This document shows positions 9,407-18,529 of a stretch of DNA of 64,000 bases, one piece after another. The stretch is from CBDIHP01 sp965279195. Its GTDB lineage: Bacteria; Planctomycetota; Planctomycetia; Isosphaerales; Isosphaeraceae. The stretch lies in the NCBI GenBank assembly GCA_965279195.1, contig CBDIHP010000027.1, positions 1 to 64,000 of the forward strand, written 5' to 3'. A model generated the notes under the pieces. That model was not told the DNA's origin. It worked only from the letters and a program-made list of their open reading frames with translations, and did no database searches. The first letter of the stretch is position 1. The number at the start of each line of letters is the position of its first letter. The translations under genes were made by a program, and so were the position numbers.

Positions 9407-9491
9407 AACCACGGGGACACGGAGGGCACCGAGAAATCCCAGAGAGATCAAAATCTCTGGAATTCTCCGTGCCCTCCGTGTCCCCGTGGTT
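9407..9491. repeat. Palindromic intergenic repeat, CCACGGAGAC family (second copy)
   Basis: Left arm AACCACGGGGACACGGAGGG and right arm CCCTCCGTGTCCCCGTGGTT are almost exact reverse complements, with an inner stem AGAGAT/ATCTCT. It belongs to the same family as 8103-8192 and lies downstream of the receiver-gene remnant, which ends at 9522. Confidence 0.8.
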
Positions 9492-9521
9492 CAATCCCTC
9501 GTCATCGGAACACCCAATTCG

Positions 9522-11186
9522 TTAGTGCGCGCCCACCGGGGCCGGCAGGTACTCGCGGACCTTCTGGAGCACGTGCATCGGCTCGAAGGGCTTCGACAGG
9601 TAGTCGTTGCAGCCGGCCAGGCGGCCGATCGTCTTCTCGAAGAACCCATCCTTGCTCGAAAGCATGATGATGGGTATGTGCTTCGTCGCCGCGTGGTTCT
9701 TGAGCAGCTTGCAGAGCTTGTGGCCGTCCAGGAGCGGCATCACGGACGTCGAGCAGGATCAGGTCGGGCTTGACCCGCTTGAGCGCCTGCAGGGCCTTCA
9801 CGCCGTCCTCGGCCGTGTGGACCTGGAAGCCGTTCTGGAGCAGCGTCAGCGACAGCAGGCGGCAGACCGTCGGGCTGTCGTCCACCACCATCACCATCGG
9901 CCGGGTGTCGCCCGAGCGGCTGACCGTGCCGCTGTTCGACCCGCCCGCGCCGTTGAGCTCGAACCGGGGCCGCTCGCCCGACCGCATCGAGGGGTCGAGG
10001 CGGTCGCCGGGGAGCACGGCGGCGAGGAAGTCCTGGGTGTTCTCGAAGTCCCCGAGCGCCGGCGTCGAGGCCTGGCTCCGGCTGCCCGTCGAATGCTCGC
10101 CCGAGCGCCCGGCCGAGGCCACCGACGGGGTCGACCAGTCCGAGTCCCCCGGGCCCGGCTGCGCGGCGGCGCCGGCGGCCTTGAGCGTGCTGTCGTCCGC
10201 CCTGGGCCGCGACCCTCCACCGAGCCGTCCGAGGGGTCGTCGCCGTCGAAGAGGGCCTTCACCGCCTGGTCGGTCGGCGGCGGCGGCGGCGGCAGGTCGT
10301 CCATGCGGCCGGCCCTGCGCGGCCCTGGATCGGCCGGATCGGGGGCCCGTCGTCGGGGATCCGACCCGGGGTCAGGGCGCCCAGGGACCAGGTGCTCCCC
10401 TTGCCATTCCCATTGCCCGCACCATTGCCTCCGCCGGCCGCGACGGGGATCCCGTCCGAGCTGGCCGGCCGGCCGCCGAGGAAGTCGTGGTCCTCGGGCC
10501 TGGGCCGGTTCGCCGCGGGCGTCGGGGTCGGCGCGGGGCCGGGGATGTCCGCCGGCAGGGCCGGCGTCGGGGCTTTGGCGACTGCGCTCCCGTTGCCGTT
10601 GGCCGCGGCCACCGGCTTGAGCGTCGCCGGGTTGATCGCGGGCATCGACGGCCGGCTGGCGCCGAAGAAATCCTCCTGGCCGATCGACGAGGCCGCCGCC
10701 GGCGCCATGATCGGCGCCTCCCATCGTCGGCAACGCGGCCTTGGCCGGCGCGACGAACGGGTCGGCGATCGGGGCCGGTTTGGCCGCGACGGGCGGGGCC
10801 GCCGCGACCGCGACCGCGACCGGGGTCGGTGCCGGCGCCGGGGGGGCTGCGGCCGCCGCCGGCGCGACGGCGGCGGGGATGACCGGGGCCGGGCCGGCGA
10901 TGATGGAACCCTTGGCCAGCCGGGCCGAGCTGGCCACCCGCCTGCGACCATCTCAGGCCGGCCCAGGCGGCGTCGTTCTCGGGGTCGAGCGCGACCGCCT
11001 TCTGCAGGTATCCGACCGCCTCGGCCGGGGAGTCGGCGACCCAGGCCTGCCAGACCCAGGCGAGGGGGTCCTCGGGGGGCCGCCGCCGCGTAGTCGCGGA
11101 GCAGGATCCGGGCGTTGATCCGATGCCCGGCCCGAACGGCCTGGATCCCTCGTTCCAGCAAACTCGTCTCGGCTGATTTCGCCCAT
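9522..11186 (-). pseudogene. TPR-like domain plus receiver-domain protein, broken by about seven frameshifts
   Basis: Joining frames rebuilds one protein. The N-terminus MGEISRDELLERGIQAVRAG runs into a TPR-like unit (LAWVWQAWVADSPAEAVGYL, VALDPENDAAW). A long Ala/Pro-rich linker follows, then a C-terminal receiver starting MVMVVDDSPTVCRLL, with its phospho-acceptor in LLDVVMPLLDG and lysine in LSKPFEP. Frame changes are needed near 11160-11162, 11074-11079, 10938-10942, 10720-10722, 10310-10326, 10201-10217 and 9744-9745. Most fall in short G/C runs, as one-base gains or losses. Outside these points the frames have no stops and coding-like composition. So it is either a very recent pseudogene or a stretch of poor sequence. 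An intact copy would be a single-domain-output response regulator, perhaps linked to the chemosensory kinase nearby. Confidence 0.75.
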
Positions 11187-11752
11187 GGGCTAGGTCTCGG
11201 GTCGTATCGTGGTGGAGCGGGCCCGGCCGGTTCGCGACCCATCTCGGGGCGCCACGGTCGTCGCCCCGCCGGCGTCGGGTCGGAACCCGGCGGGCGAGGC
11301 GGAATCAAGTTCGGGTCTGCGTCGTCGTCGTCGGTCCGCCCGGGGCTTGGCGGATTTGGGCCGGCCGGATCTTCTCCAACCCGGCGCGGCCCTGCGGGGT
11401 GGCTCCGACATCCAGGTGCGGCGATCGCTCTGGGTTGTCCGGGAACCTTCCCCGGGGACGCCGCCGATGTCGTGGCCAACCCTTACATCACGCAAGGCCC
11501 GTGCCGCCCGCGTCATGCCCCCTGCGGCTCGACGCAACCCCCTATGGAATCGGCGGCGAGCGCCCGGATTGTCCCCGGACCGTCCCGCAACCGATCGCAT
11601 CGATTCGCCTTCTGTCATCCCGGCGAGACACTGATCTGTACAGCGAGGGCCGGTTCTGTCCAGCTCGCCGAACACCGGCGCGGTCACCCCGACCCGCACG
11701 CCTTCTCAAATTGAGGGAACAAAGCCAATTCGGGAGCGATCCCCCAGCCTGC
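11187..11752. other. Intergenic stretch without a recognisable gene
   Basis: About 565 bases between a damaged receiver gene and the sialidase-like gene, both on the minus strand. Open frames here are Arg/Pro-rich and look like noise. The only structure noted is one copy of the dispersed motif GGAACAAAGCCAATT at 11716-11730. Confidence 0.5.
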
Positions 11753-12913
11753 CTACTTTGAACCAGGATCCCAGATCGTCGCGACGATCTTCCGCTCGGG
11801 GCCGGTGGCCTTGTCCCAGAAGTAGTAGATGGTCGCGACCTTGCCGTCCGGGCGCTGGACGCTCCGGGGATAGCCGAGGTCCCGCCCGCCGCCGTCGTCG
11901 CGGAGGACCAGGATCGGGCCCCAGGACTTGCCGCCGTCGGGGCTGAGCCTCGCCCGCATCGAGAACGGGGCCTTGCGGTGCCCGTAGGTGAGGCAGAGGC
12001 GGCCGTCCCGGAGCCGGATCAGGCTCGCCGGATTCCCCTCGCCGCAATCGGGCACGGGGACGTTGTCGAGGGACCAGGTCTTCCCATCGTCTTTCGAGCG
12101 ATAGACTTCGATCGAATGACCGGTCGACTCCTTGCGCCGGATGGCCGAGACGAGGTCCCCCTTGCCGGGCGTGTCGCCGACCCGGACCGTCGCCGGCATG
12201 ATCGCGAAGCCGGCCGGCTCGGGGCCGATGTCCCCCTGGTGGGTCCAGGTCTTGCCGCCGTCGCTGGTGCGGACGCAGATCACCCGCCCTTCCTTCTTGT
12301 TGGCCTTGCCGGCCGTCAAAAAGACGAGGCAGTCGTCCTTACTGTTGACCACGTAATCGGTTCGAGCGGCGACGCCCGGCGTGCCGAAATCGGGCACACT
12401 GAACGGCCCGAGCCAGTCGTGCCCGCGGTTGTTGGAGTAGTAGAACCGCGACGGGCCGATGTTGGAGTCGGTCATCCGGAACGTCAGCGCCAGATCCGGA
12501 TGCGTGAAATCGATCCCCCCCGGGCAGTCCGCCCAGGGTTTCTCGACCAGCCCCGGCGGCGTCACGCCGTGCAGCGATTTCCCGACCGGGATCAGGGCCC
12601 CCTTCTCCGACGGGTCCTCGATCGTCCAGGTCTCGCCGCCGTCCATGCTCCGCGCCAGGAGGTGACGCTCGGGCTTCTCGCGGTCGATGTTGTGCCGCTC
12701 GCCGCCGAGGTCCTTGTGGATCCCGGCCGAGAACCCGACGAGGATCTCATCCCCCCAGTTCCAGATCCCGTGGTTCGCCGGCCAGCCGCCGAACTTCCCC
12801 TTCTCCCCGAACACCGTGACGTGCCGGGCCCCCTCCACTTTCTCCAGATCCCCGGCCATGAGGGTCGAAAGCAAGACGGCCCCGACGATGCTGTGCATGG
12901 TAGGCGTGTCCAT
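11753..12913 (-). CDS. Secreted BNR-repeat sialidase-like protein
   Basis: About 386 residues with four Asp-box motifs (SMDGGETWT, SDGGKTWT, SKDDGKTWS, SPDGGKSWG) typical of six-bladed sialidase-type beta-propellers. A hydrophobic N-terminus (MHSIVGAVLLSTLMAGD) suggests export, which fits an exo-acting glycan hydrolase or binding protein. The start could be ATG 12913 or ATG 12898; neither has a good ribosome site, and the open frame continues upstream to 13003 with unlikely sequence. Family members in planctomycetes often act on sulfated or complex polysaccharides, but no substrate can be read from the sequence. No partner genes flank it. Confidence 0.85.
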   Translation of the reverse strand: MDTPTMHSIVGAVLLSTLMAGDLEKVEGARHVTVFGEKGKFGGWPANHGIWNWGDEILVGFSAGIHKDLGGERHNIDREKPERHLLARSMDGGETWTIEDPSEKGALIPVGKSLHGVTPPGLVEKPWADCPGGIDFTHPDLALTFRMTDSNIGPSRFYYSNNRGHDWLGPFSVPDFGTPGVAARTDYVVNSKDDCLVFLTAGKANKKEGRVICVRTSDGGKTWTHQGDIGPEPAGFAIMPATVRVGDTPGKGDLVSAIRRKESTGHSIEVYRSKDDGKTWSLDNVPVPDCGEGNPASLIRLRDGRLCLTYGHRKAPFSMRARLSPDGGKSWGPILVLRDDGGGRDLGYPRSVQRPDGKVATIYYFWDKATGPERKIVATIWDPGSK

Positions 12914-13059
12914 TTCCGTGGGGTTGGGGAGGTTTCGGATCAGGTTGCCCGAGGCCGCCGGCCAAGTCAACCGCCGCACGCGGTTTCGACGGAACGAAGC
13001 CAATCTGTGTTTAACGTGTTGATGGGACTGGGCTTAACCTCGGGTATTCCGTGGTCTTC

Positions 13060-13206
13060 TGTAGGGTGTGGTGCCACGCGGGCCGAAGGTCCGCGTCCAC
13101 CGCACCCACATGACGCCTGGCCGCGCGGGTGGGAGTCAAGCTGACGTTCGCCCCCGTCGGTGCGGTGGACGCGACCCTGCGGGATCGCGTGGCACCACAC
13201 CCTACA
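13060..13206. repeat. Long palindromic repeat, TGTAGGGTGTGGTGCC family
   Basis: Left arm 13060-13106 begins TGTAGGGTGTGGTGCCACGC and right arm 13159-13206 is its reverse complement over most of 47 bases, with a divergent patch in the middle. Copies of the GGAACGAACCCAATT motif flank it at 12991-13004 and 13213-13227, with a variant at 13241-13255. Confidence 0.8.
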
Positions 13207-13436
13207 ATTGACGGAACGAACCCAATTTCGCGTTCTGCCCGAACGAAGCCAGATTGCCAAAGGGCCGAGATCCGCACGCGCGGGCCACTACCCTCCTTAC
13301 GCTGGGGGTGGTGCCGATATTCAGGGGAAATGGCCGAGAAACCTCCGTGCTGCCTTGTGTGATCCGCGAAATCGTCGCAATCATCGAGACCGGCTTAATA
13401 GGTGTGGCCGTCCGGACGGTTCTGAAGGACAACCCC

Positions 13437-14937
13437 GTGCTGCTCGCTCCCCCCCTGCTCGCCCTCGCCCTCGCGATCCTGCCCCAGGCCGAGGCCCCGG
13501 CGCCTTCGAAGGAGGCGAGGGAGAAGGTCGAGCGGCTGATCGAACGGGCGAGGCGTGTGATCGACGCCGACAAGGATGTGCAGTCGCGGATCTTCAGCCT
13601 CAACCGGCTGGCATCGCTCCGGGCCAGGCTGGGCGAGCGCGATGCCGCGCGGCGGACGTATGCGGAGGCGGTCGCGCTGGGGGAAGGCGTCGCGATGGAC
13701 GATTCGCGATACAGTCCCCATGTCCTGATGCTGACCGCCTTCTCGCAGAGGAACGCGGGCTTGCGCGAGGATGCGATCGCGACGCTGAATCGGCTGCTCG
13801 CGGTCGCCGACGGGCCGGTCAAAATGGAGGCCGTTCGCGACTCGATCTATCGCTCGATCCTGCGGACCCTGGCGGAGCTGGGCGACAAAGCGGGGGTCGC
13901 CCGCGTCACGGACAGGCTCACGAAGTACTACGAACAGACCAGGGATTTTGACGTCATGGGCTCCCGGACGCAGAGCCTCGTCGAGGCCAGGGCGCTGTCG
14001 GGCGACCTGGAAGGGGCGTTCGAGTCTCTGGATGATATTCGCACGTATGGAGGTGCGGGGCCCGTCGAGGTCGCGAGCCAGCGGCAGTCGTTGATCTTCA
14101 CGATCGTCCGGGCGATCTCCTCCGGGAATCGCCAGGGGGCCGAGGCGGTCATCCGGGGGGCGGTCGAGAACCTGGAGAAGGGCGAGGACCGAGGGTCGAT
14201 CGAATACCGGATCCAGCACCGAGGCGAGATCGCCGAGGCCCAGGCCCGGATCGGAAAGTTCGACGACGCGATGGCGACGGCCTCCGCGATGCAGGCCGAA
14301 CCGCTCGGCGAAGGTGCCCCCGCCGACCTGGTCGCCACGCGGGTCTTCCGCACGGGCATGGCCTACGCCGCGATCGCCGAGGAGGCCCTCAAGGCCGGCG
14401 ACCGCGCGCACGCCCTGGCGGCCGCGAAGCGGGTCGGGGGGGCCCTGGAGATGGAGGGGCCGGAGAGCCACAAGGGGGTCGCCCGCGAGCGGGCGGTGGA
14501 AATTCTCGCGAAGCTCGGGGACATCGACGGTGCCATCGCCCTCTCCGGCCGCGCCGATCCCTTGATGCGGGCTCGCGCTCCATGTTTCGGTGGCCCGGGC
14601 GCAGCGGGACGCGAAGGAAGAGGCGGCCGCGACGGCGACGCTGCGGGCGGGCATCGCCCTGGCCGACGAGGTCCTGAAATCGACGGATCGGAAAGCGTAT
14701 CCCCTGATCCATCGCGCCCAGTTCCAGGCGATGCTGGGCGACGTGGAGGGGGCGAAGGCCACGGCCCGGGAGATCCAGGGCGATTCGGACCGCAGCGACG
14801 CCTACCGCCGCATCGCCGCCGCGCGGGCGTCGCTCGGCGACCTCGACGGGGCCCTCGCGTTCTTCGACGCCATGTCCTCGAAGCTGTCCGAGCCCGAGCT
14901 GGTGCAAGCCCTGCTCGCCTCCATCAAGGCCCCCTGA
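13437..14937 (+). pseudogene. Secreted TPR-like repeat protein with one frameshift; paralogue of the M56 sensor domain
   Basis: The start is a GTG at 13437 with GAAGGA eight bases upstream, giving an exported N-terminus (MLLAPPLLALALAILPQAEA). The rest is a run of degenerate TPR-like helical pairs (LASLRARLGERDAARRTYAE, LGDVEGAKATAREIQGDSDR). The frame breaks at 14569-14571, where one extra G in a GGG run turns DPLMRLALHVSVARAQ into a shifted frame; after correction it runs on to the stop at 14937, about 499 residues in total. The protein is colinear with the C-terminal half of the M56 protein at 15590-18205; compare DDSRYSPHVLM with DESRYAGHILQ. That suggests a duplicated soluble version of the sensor domain. 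The break may be a sequencing error rather than real decay. Confidence 0.75.
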
Positions 14938-14939
14938 CT

Positions 14940-15090
14940 CTTTGGGAGTGCGGCCGTTCGGCTGCCGCTTTCTGCCCGAACGATTGACGGTTCGACGGTT
15001 GCCCTCTCCCGGGCCCGGAGGGGGACCCAGTCGCGATTGGGAGTAGACATCGCTCTGGGAAAGCAGCAGCCAGACGGCCGCACTCCAAAG
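14940..15090. repeat. Inverted repeat, GGAGTGCGGCCGT family
   Basis: Arms 14940-14972 (CTTTGGGAGTGCGGCCGTTC...) and 15059-15090 (...GACGGCCGCACTCCAAAG) pair almost throughout, with one indel and few mismatches. The right arm ends eight bases before the putative -35 of the BlaI promoter. Half-site relatives occur at 26385-26410, 36241-36263 and 56692-56720. Confidence 0.75.
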
Positions 15091-15097
15091 TTTTCCC

Positions 15098-15125
15098 TTG
15101 TCGATACGTTCTATTTCTGTAGAAT
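15098..15125 (+). promoter_or_regulatory. Promoter with overlapping BlaI-like operator
   Basis: TTGTCG (15098-15103), a 16-base spacer and TAGAAT (15120-15125) form a sigma-70-like promoter. The perfect palindrome TTCTA-N6-TAGAA at 15109-15124 covers the spacer and most of the -10. BlaI/MecI repressors bind short A/T-rich dyads of this kind, so autoregulation by the BlaI-like product is the simplest reading. Confidence 0.65.
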
Positions 15126-15172
15126 ACTCGCCGGTGGGGGTTGGGATCGTCGAAACCGTGGGGAGGCGGGGC

Positions 15173-15593
15173 ATGGCGAGGCGGGGGAGCGGGCATCCGA
15201 CGGATGCGGAGCTGGAGATCCTCAAGGTGCTCTGGGACGCGGGCCCTTGCGAGCTGGGGCGGGGTGGTCTCGGCGCTGGGGGCGAACCGCGAGGCGGGGG
15301 TGGCGACCACGACGGTGGCGACCACGCTCAAGGTGATGCTCCAGAAGGGGCTGGTGGCGCGCGACCAGGGGCCGAAGGGGTATCTGTGGGCCGCGGCCGT
15401 GGATCGCAAGGAGACCAGCGCGGGGATGCTGAAGAAGCTGGTCGACCGCGTGTTCGACGGCTCGGCCGGTCGACTGGTGGCGCGACTGGTCGAGGACGGT
15501 TCGATGAGCCAGGCCGATCGCGACGAGATCCGCCGGCTCCTCGACGGGGCGGAGGCGGGGGCACCTTCGAAGAAGAAAGGGGGCAAGGCATGA
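15173..15593 (+). pseudogene. blaI: BlaI/MecI-type transcriptional repressor, one apparent frameshift
   Basis: The frame from ATG 15173 gives MARRGSGHPTDAELEILKVL, a typical BlaI winged-helix start. It then shifts at the GGGG run 15261-15264, where one extra G is present. Reading on in the corrected frame gives VVSALGANREAGVATTTVAT, KVMLQKGLVARDQG and a C-terminal dimerisation region ending in KKKGGKA, about 140 residues in all. This repressor type keeps its operon off until a partner membrane protease (the M56 protein, whose start overlaps this stop in ATGA) triggers its cleavage. The single-base change in a G run may be a sequencing error; if real, the operon would be derepressed. Confidence 0.78.
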
Positions 15594-18205
15594 GCCTGGA
15601 GACGCTGACGGGTTCGCGGGCCTGGATCCTGGCGGGATGGACCATGCTCCACTTCCTCTGGGTCGGGGCGGTCCTGGGCGTCGTCGGGGCGGTCCTGCGG
15701 CGGCTCAGTCGCCGGGCCTCGCCGGAGCGGCGGTATGCCCTGGCGCTGGCCTGCCTCGGGACGCTCGCCCTGGCACCGGTCGGGATCGCGGTCATTCTGA
15801 GCCGCCAGGTTGAGCCGACATCCGGTATATTGGAAGTGGCGGTTGTCGGTGCGGCCGGATCCGATTTGGCTGCGCAGACGCCCCGGCCTCTCGACCTTGC
15901 GGCGCTCCCGACGCCTCCGGGGATCCCCTCCCTTCCCGCGAGCCGCTGGGACGGCCGCCGGCTGGCGGGCTGGGCGGCGGCGGGGTTGCCCTGGGTCTGG
16001 GTGCTGGGGGCGCCGGCGACGTTCGCGCTGCTGGCGACTGGGCTCGCGGGGGCGGAGCGGCTCCGGAGGGCGTCGCGGCCGTTGTCGGAAACCGTCTGGA
16101 ACGAGAAGGTTCGGGAGATGTCCTGTGCTCTGGGGATTGCCCGAGAGGTGGCCCTGGCGGCGTGCGACCGGGTGGCGTCGCCGATGCTGGTGGGGGTGAT
16201 CCGGCCCTTGATCCTGCTGCCGGCCTCGGCCCTGTCGGGCTGGACGCCGGAGGAGCTGGAGATGGCCCTGCTGCACGAACTGGCCCACGTCCGACGCCGG
16301 GACAATCTGGTGAACCTGGTCCAGCGGCTGATCGAATCGGCCTTGTTTTTCCACCCGGCGGTCTGGGCGGCGTCGCGCTGGGTGCGTCTGGAGCGGGAGC
16401 ACTGCTGCGACCGCCTGGTCGTTTCGCGGACCGGCCGTGCCCGCCCCTACGCCGAACTCCTGGCCTCGCTCGCCTCCCAGCACGCCCCGGCGCGGATGTC
16501 CCCCGCCGCCGCGATGGCCGAGGCCCCCGTCGTCGACCGGATCCGTCAGATCCTCTCCCCCAATCCATTCGAGGACCGTCCCATGCCCGTGGCTCCCCCC
16601 CTGCTCGCGGTCTGTGCTGCGCTGATCTTGACCCCGGCGGCGCTGGTGGTGGCGCAGGCGGTCGTGAAGGCTCCGGCGGCGGATGCGAAGTCGGACCCTC
16701 CGAAGGTCGATCGGGCGTTGCTGGATCGGATGATCTTGCAAGTCCGGCGCGGGGCCGAGGTATTCGACGGCCTGGAACAGCGGGCGTACGCGCTGTCGAA
16801 GGTCGCGAAGGCCCAGGCCCGCGTGGGGGATCGCGCGGCCGCCGAGGCGACGTTCCGCGAGGCGGTCGGTCTGGCGGAGAAGGTCCGGCTCGATGAATCT
16901 CGCTATGCCGGCCACATCCTCCAATGGATCGTGCGGGACGAGCGCGACGCCGGCTTCCGCGACCGGGCGATCGCCGACCTGGGCCGCCTGTTCCCGATCC
17001 TGGAGGGGGATGTCGTCAGTGATGCGTTCTTGAAAGCATCGGTATGTGAGGAAATCAAGACCCTCTACGAGGCGATGGGGGATCCGGTCGGGGTCGCGAA
17101 GGCCGAGGCCGCGTTGAAGAAAATCCGGCCGAGTGTGCCGGGCGATGCGATCGATCGCGCGTTGGATCGCGCCTTCGAGCCGATCCAGGCCCGCATCGAC
17201 GCCGGGGATCTGGCCGGGGCGCTGGAGTATGTCCGGACGCATGACTTCGAGAAGATCGTGCCGTTCGAGCGGTACCCGAGCGTCCGCAGTCAGTTCCTGA
17301 TGCAGATCGCGGGACAGGTCCGTGCCGGACGCGGGAAGGGCGACGAGGCTGTCCTGGCCGGGATCCGGAGCGACATCGCCGCACCGATTCCCGGGGAGAA
17401 TCTGGGGAGCCTCATGCCCCGGAGCGATCACCTGTCCGCGATCGCCGATGCGTTCGTGCGCCTCGGGGCGATCGAGGAGGCGATGAAGACGGCGGGGATG
17501 ATTGTGTCGGACGCATCGGGCGCCGGGATGCCCCCGCAGACGATCGAGATGCTGACGGACGGTCGGATTCTCAAGGGGGCCTCCGCGTACGGCAACATCG
17601 GCAAGGCCCGGCTCGCCGCGGGCGACCGCAAGGGGGCGGTCGCGGGGGCGAGGGCGGCGGTGGCGGTGACGGATCGGCCGGGACGCGAGGGTTACAAGAG
17701 CAGTCCGCGCGGCGAGGCGATCGAGTTGCTCGCGAAGGCCGGCGAGGTCGAGGAGGCGCTGGAGATGCTCTCCCGGTGCACGCCGGAAAGTCGGGTTGGC
17801 CTGTGCCACTCGATCGCGGAGATCCAGCGCTCCGCCGGCGACGATGCGGGGGCCCGCAAGACCCTCATGCTGGGCATCGCGGAGATCTGGAAGATCCTCA
17901 GGGCGGCCGCGAAGCCGGACTCCAAACCGGGGACGGTCTTCATGAACCCGGATCAACTCCGCTCCACCATGGCGTACTTCCAGGCCCTCCTGGGCGATGT
18001 GGCGGCGGGCAAGGAGACGATCTCGCAGATCCAGGACCAGGGCATGCGGCACGACGCCTACGGCAGGATGGCCGAGGCGCTGGCGTCGTCGGGCGACTAT
18101 GCCGGCGCGGTGGCCCTGGCGGGGGAGATCGGCGACACGAAAAAGAAGGCTGATGCGTTCCAGGTGATCCTGGCGATCCTCGGGGAGGCTTCGAAGCGGC
18201 GTTGA
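15590..18205 (+). CDS. M56 (BlaR1-like) membrane metallopeptidase with a TPR-like sensor tail
   Basis: An 871-residue protein. N-terminal hydrophobic helices (about residues 8-35, 45-68 and 118-140) surround an M56 peptidase domain with the zinc motif HELAH (H229, E230, H233; LLHELAHVRRRDNL) and a downstream LEREHCCDRLVV segment. A further membrane helix lies at about 332-358 (MPVAPPLLAVCAALILTPAA). The last 510 residues are TPR-like helical repeats where BlaR1 would have a penicillin-binding sensor, so the signal is probably not a beta-lactam. The tail is colinear with the upstream secreted repeat protein (13437-14937). In known pairs, sensing activates the protease, which leads to cleavage of the BlaI repressor; here the repressor gene overlaps by four bases. 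Confidence 0.88.
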   Translation: MSLETLTGSRAWILAGWTMLHFLWVGAVLGVVGAVLRRLSRRASPERRYALALACLGTLALAPVGIAVILSRQVEPTSGILEVAVVGAAGSDLAAQTPRPLDLAALPTPPGIPSLPASRWDGRRLAGWAAAGLPWVWVLGAPATFALLATGLAGAERLRRASRPLSETVWNEKVREMSCALGIAREVALAACDRVASPMLVGVIRPLILLPASALSGWTPEELEMALLHELAHVRRRDNLVNLVQRLIESALFFHPAVWAASRWVRLEREHCCDRLVVSRTGRARPYAELLASLASQHAPARMSPAAAMAEAPVVDRIRQILSPNPFEDRPMPVAPPLLAVCAALILTPAALVVAQAVVKAPAADAKSDPPKVDRALLDRMILQVRRGAEVFDGLEQRAYALSKVAKAQARVGDRAAAEATFREAVGLAEKVRLDESRYAGHILQWIVRDERDAGFRDRAIADLGRLFPILEGDVVSDAFLKASVCEEIKTLYEAMGDPVGVAKAEAALKKIRPSVPGDAIDRALDRAFEPIQARIDAGDLAGALEYVRTHDFEKIVPFERYPSVRSQFLMQIAGQVRAGRGKGDEAVLAGIRSDIAAPIPGENLGSLMPRSDHLSAIADAFVRLGAIEEAMKTAGMIVSDASGAGMPPQTIEMLTDGRILKGASAYGNIGKARLAAGDRKGAVAGARAAVAVTDRPGREGYKSSPRGEAIELLAKAGEVEEALEMLSRCTPESRVGLCHSIAEIQRSAGDDAGARKTLMLGIAEIWKILRAAAKPDSKPGTVFMNPDQLRSTMAYFQALLGDVAAGKETISQIQDQGMRHDAYGRMAEALASSGDYAGAVALAGEIGDTKKKADAFQVILAILGEASKRR

Positions 18206-18208
18206 GGC

Positions 18209-18288
18209 GGTAGGGTGGGGTTCGCCCGGCGCGGATCTGCCGATTTTACGATCCGCGCTGGGCGAGCCTCTCCCGATGCCGTCCCACC
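18209..18288. repeat. Intergenic inverted repeat
   Basis: The left arm contains GGTTCGCCCGGCGCGGATC and the right arm GATCCGCGCTGGGCGAGCC, with outer GGTAGGGTGG/CCCACC pairing. It lies 3 bases after the M56 gene and may serve as its terminator. The GCGCTGGGCGAG core is shared with the ends of the 168-185 bp palindromic elements elsewhere in the window. Confidence 0.7.
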
Positions 18289-18529
18289 ATCGGCCGAAGG
18301 GGATCACAGAGCCGGGTCTCCTGATCGTTGACGGGGGCGAATGCGTCATGCGTCCTGGTGGCGTGTGGGGATGGATGGCGGCGGGTTTGAGGTTTGGGGG
18401 CAACGCACGGGGGGGATTCCGGGGTTTTTGCGTTAGGTGTTGGCAGGTCGCGGGCATGTTTCGCATACAGTCTCCATGGGGGGTAGAATTGGGCGAGGGT
18501 TGGGCGTTCCGGGTCCGGGTGAGGCGGTC

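Noticed and set aside
11190..11699. Overlapping open frames of 140-200 codons on both strands
   Set aside because: They are Arg/Pro/Ala-rich without ribosome sites or motifs and look like random frames in GC-rich DNA.
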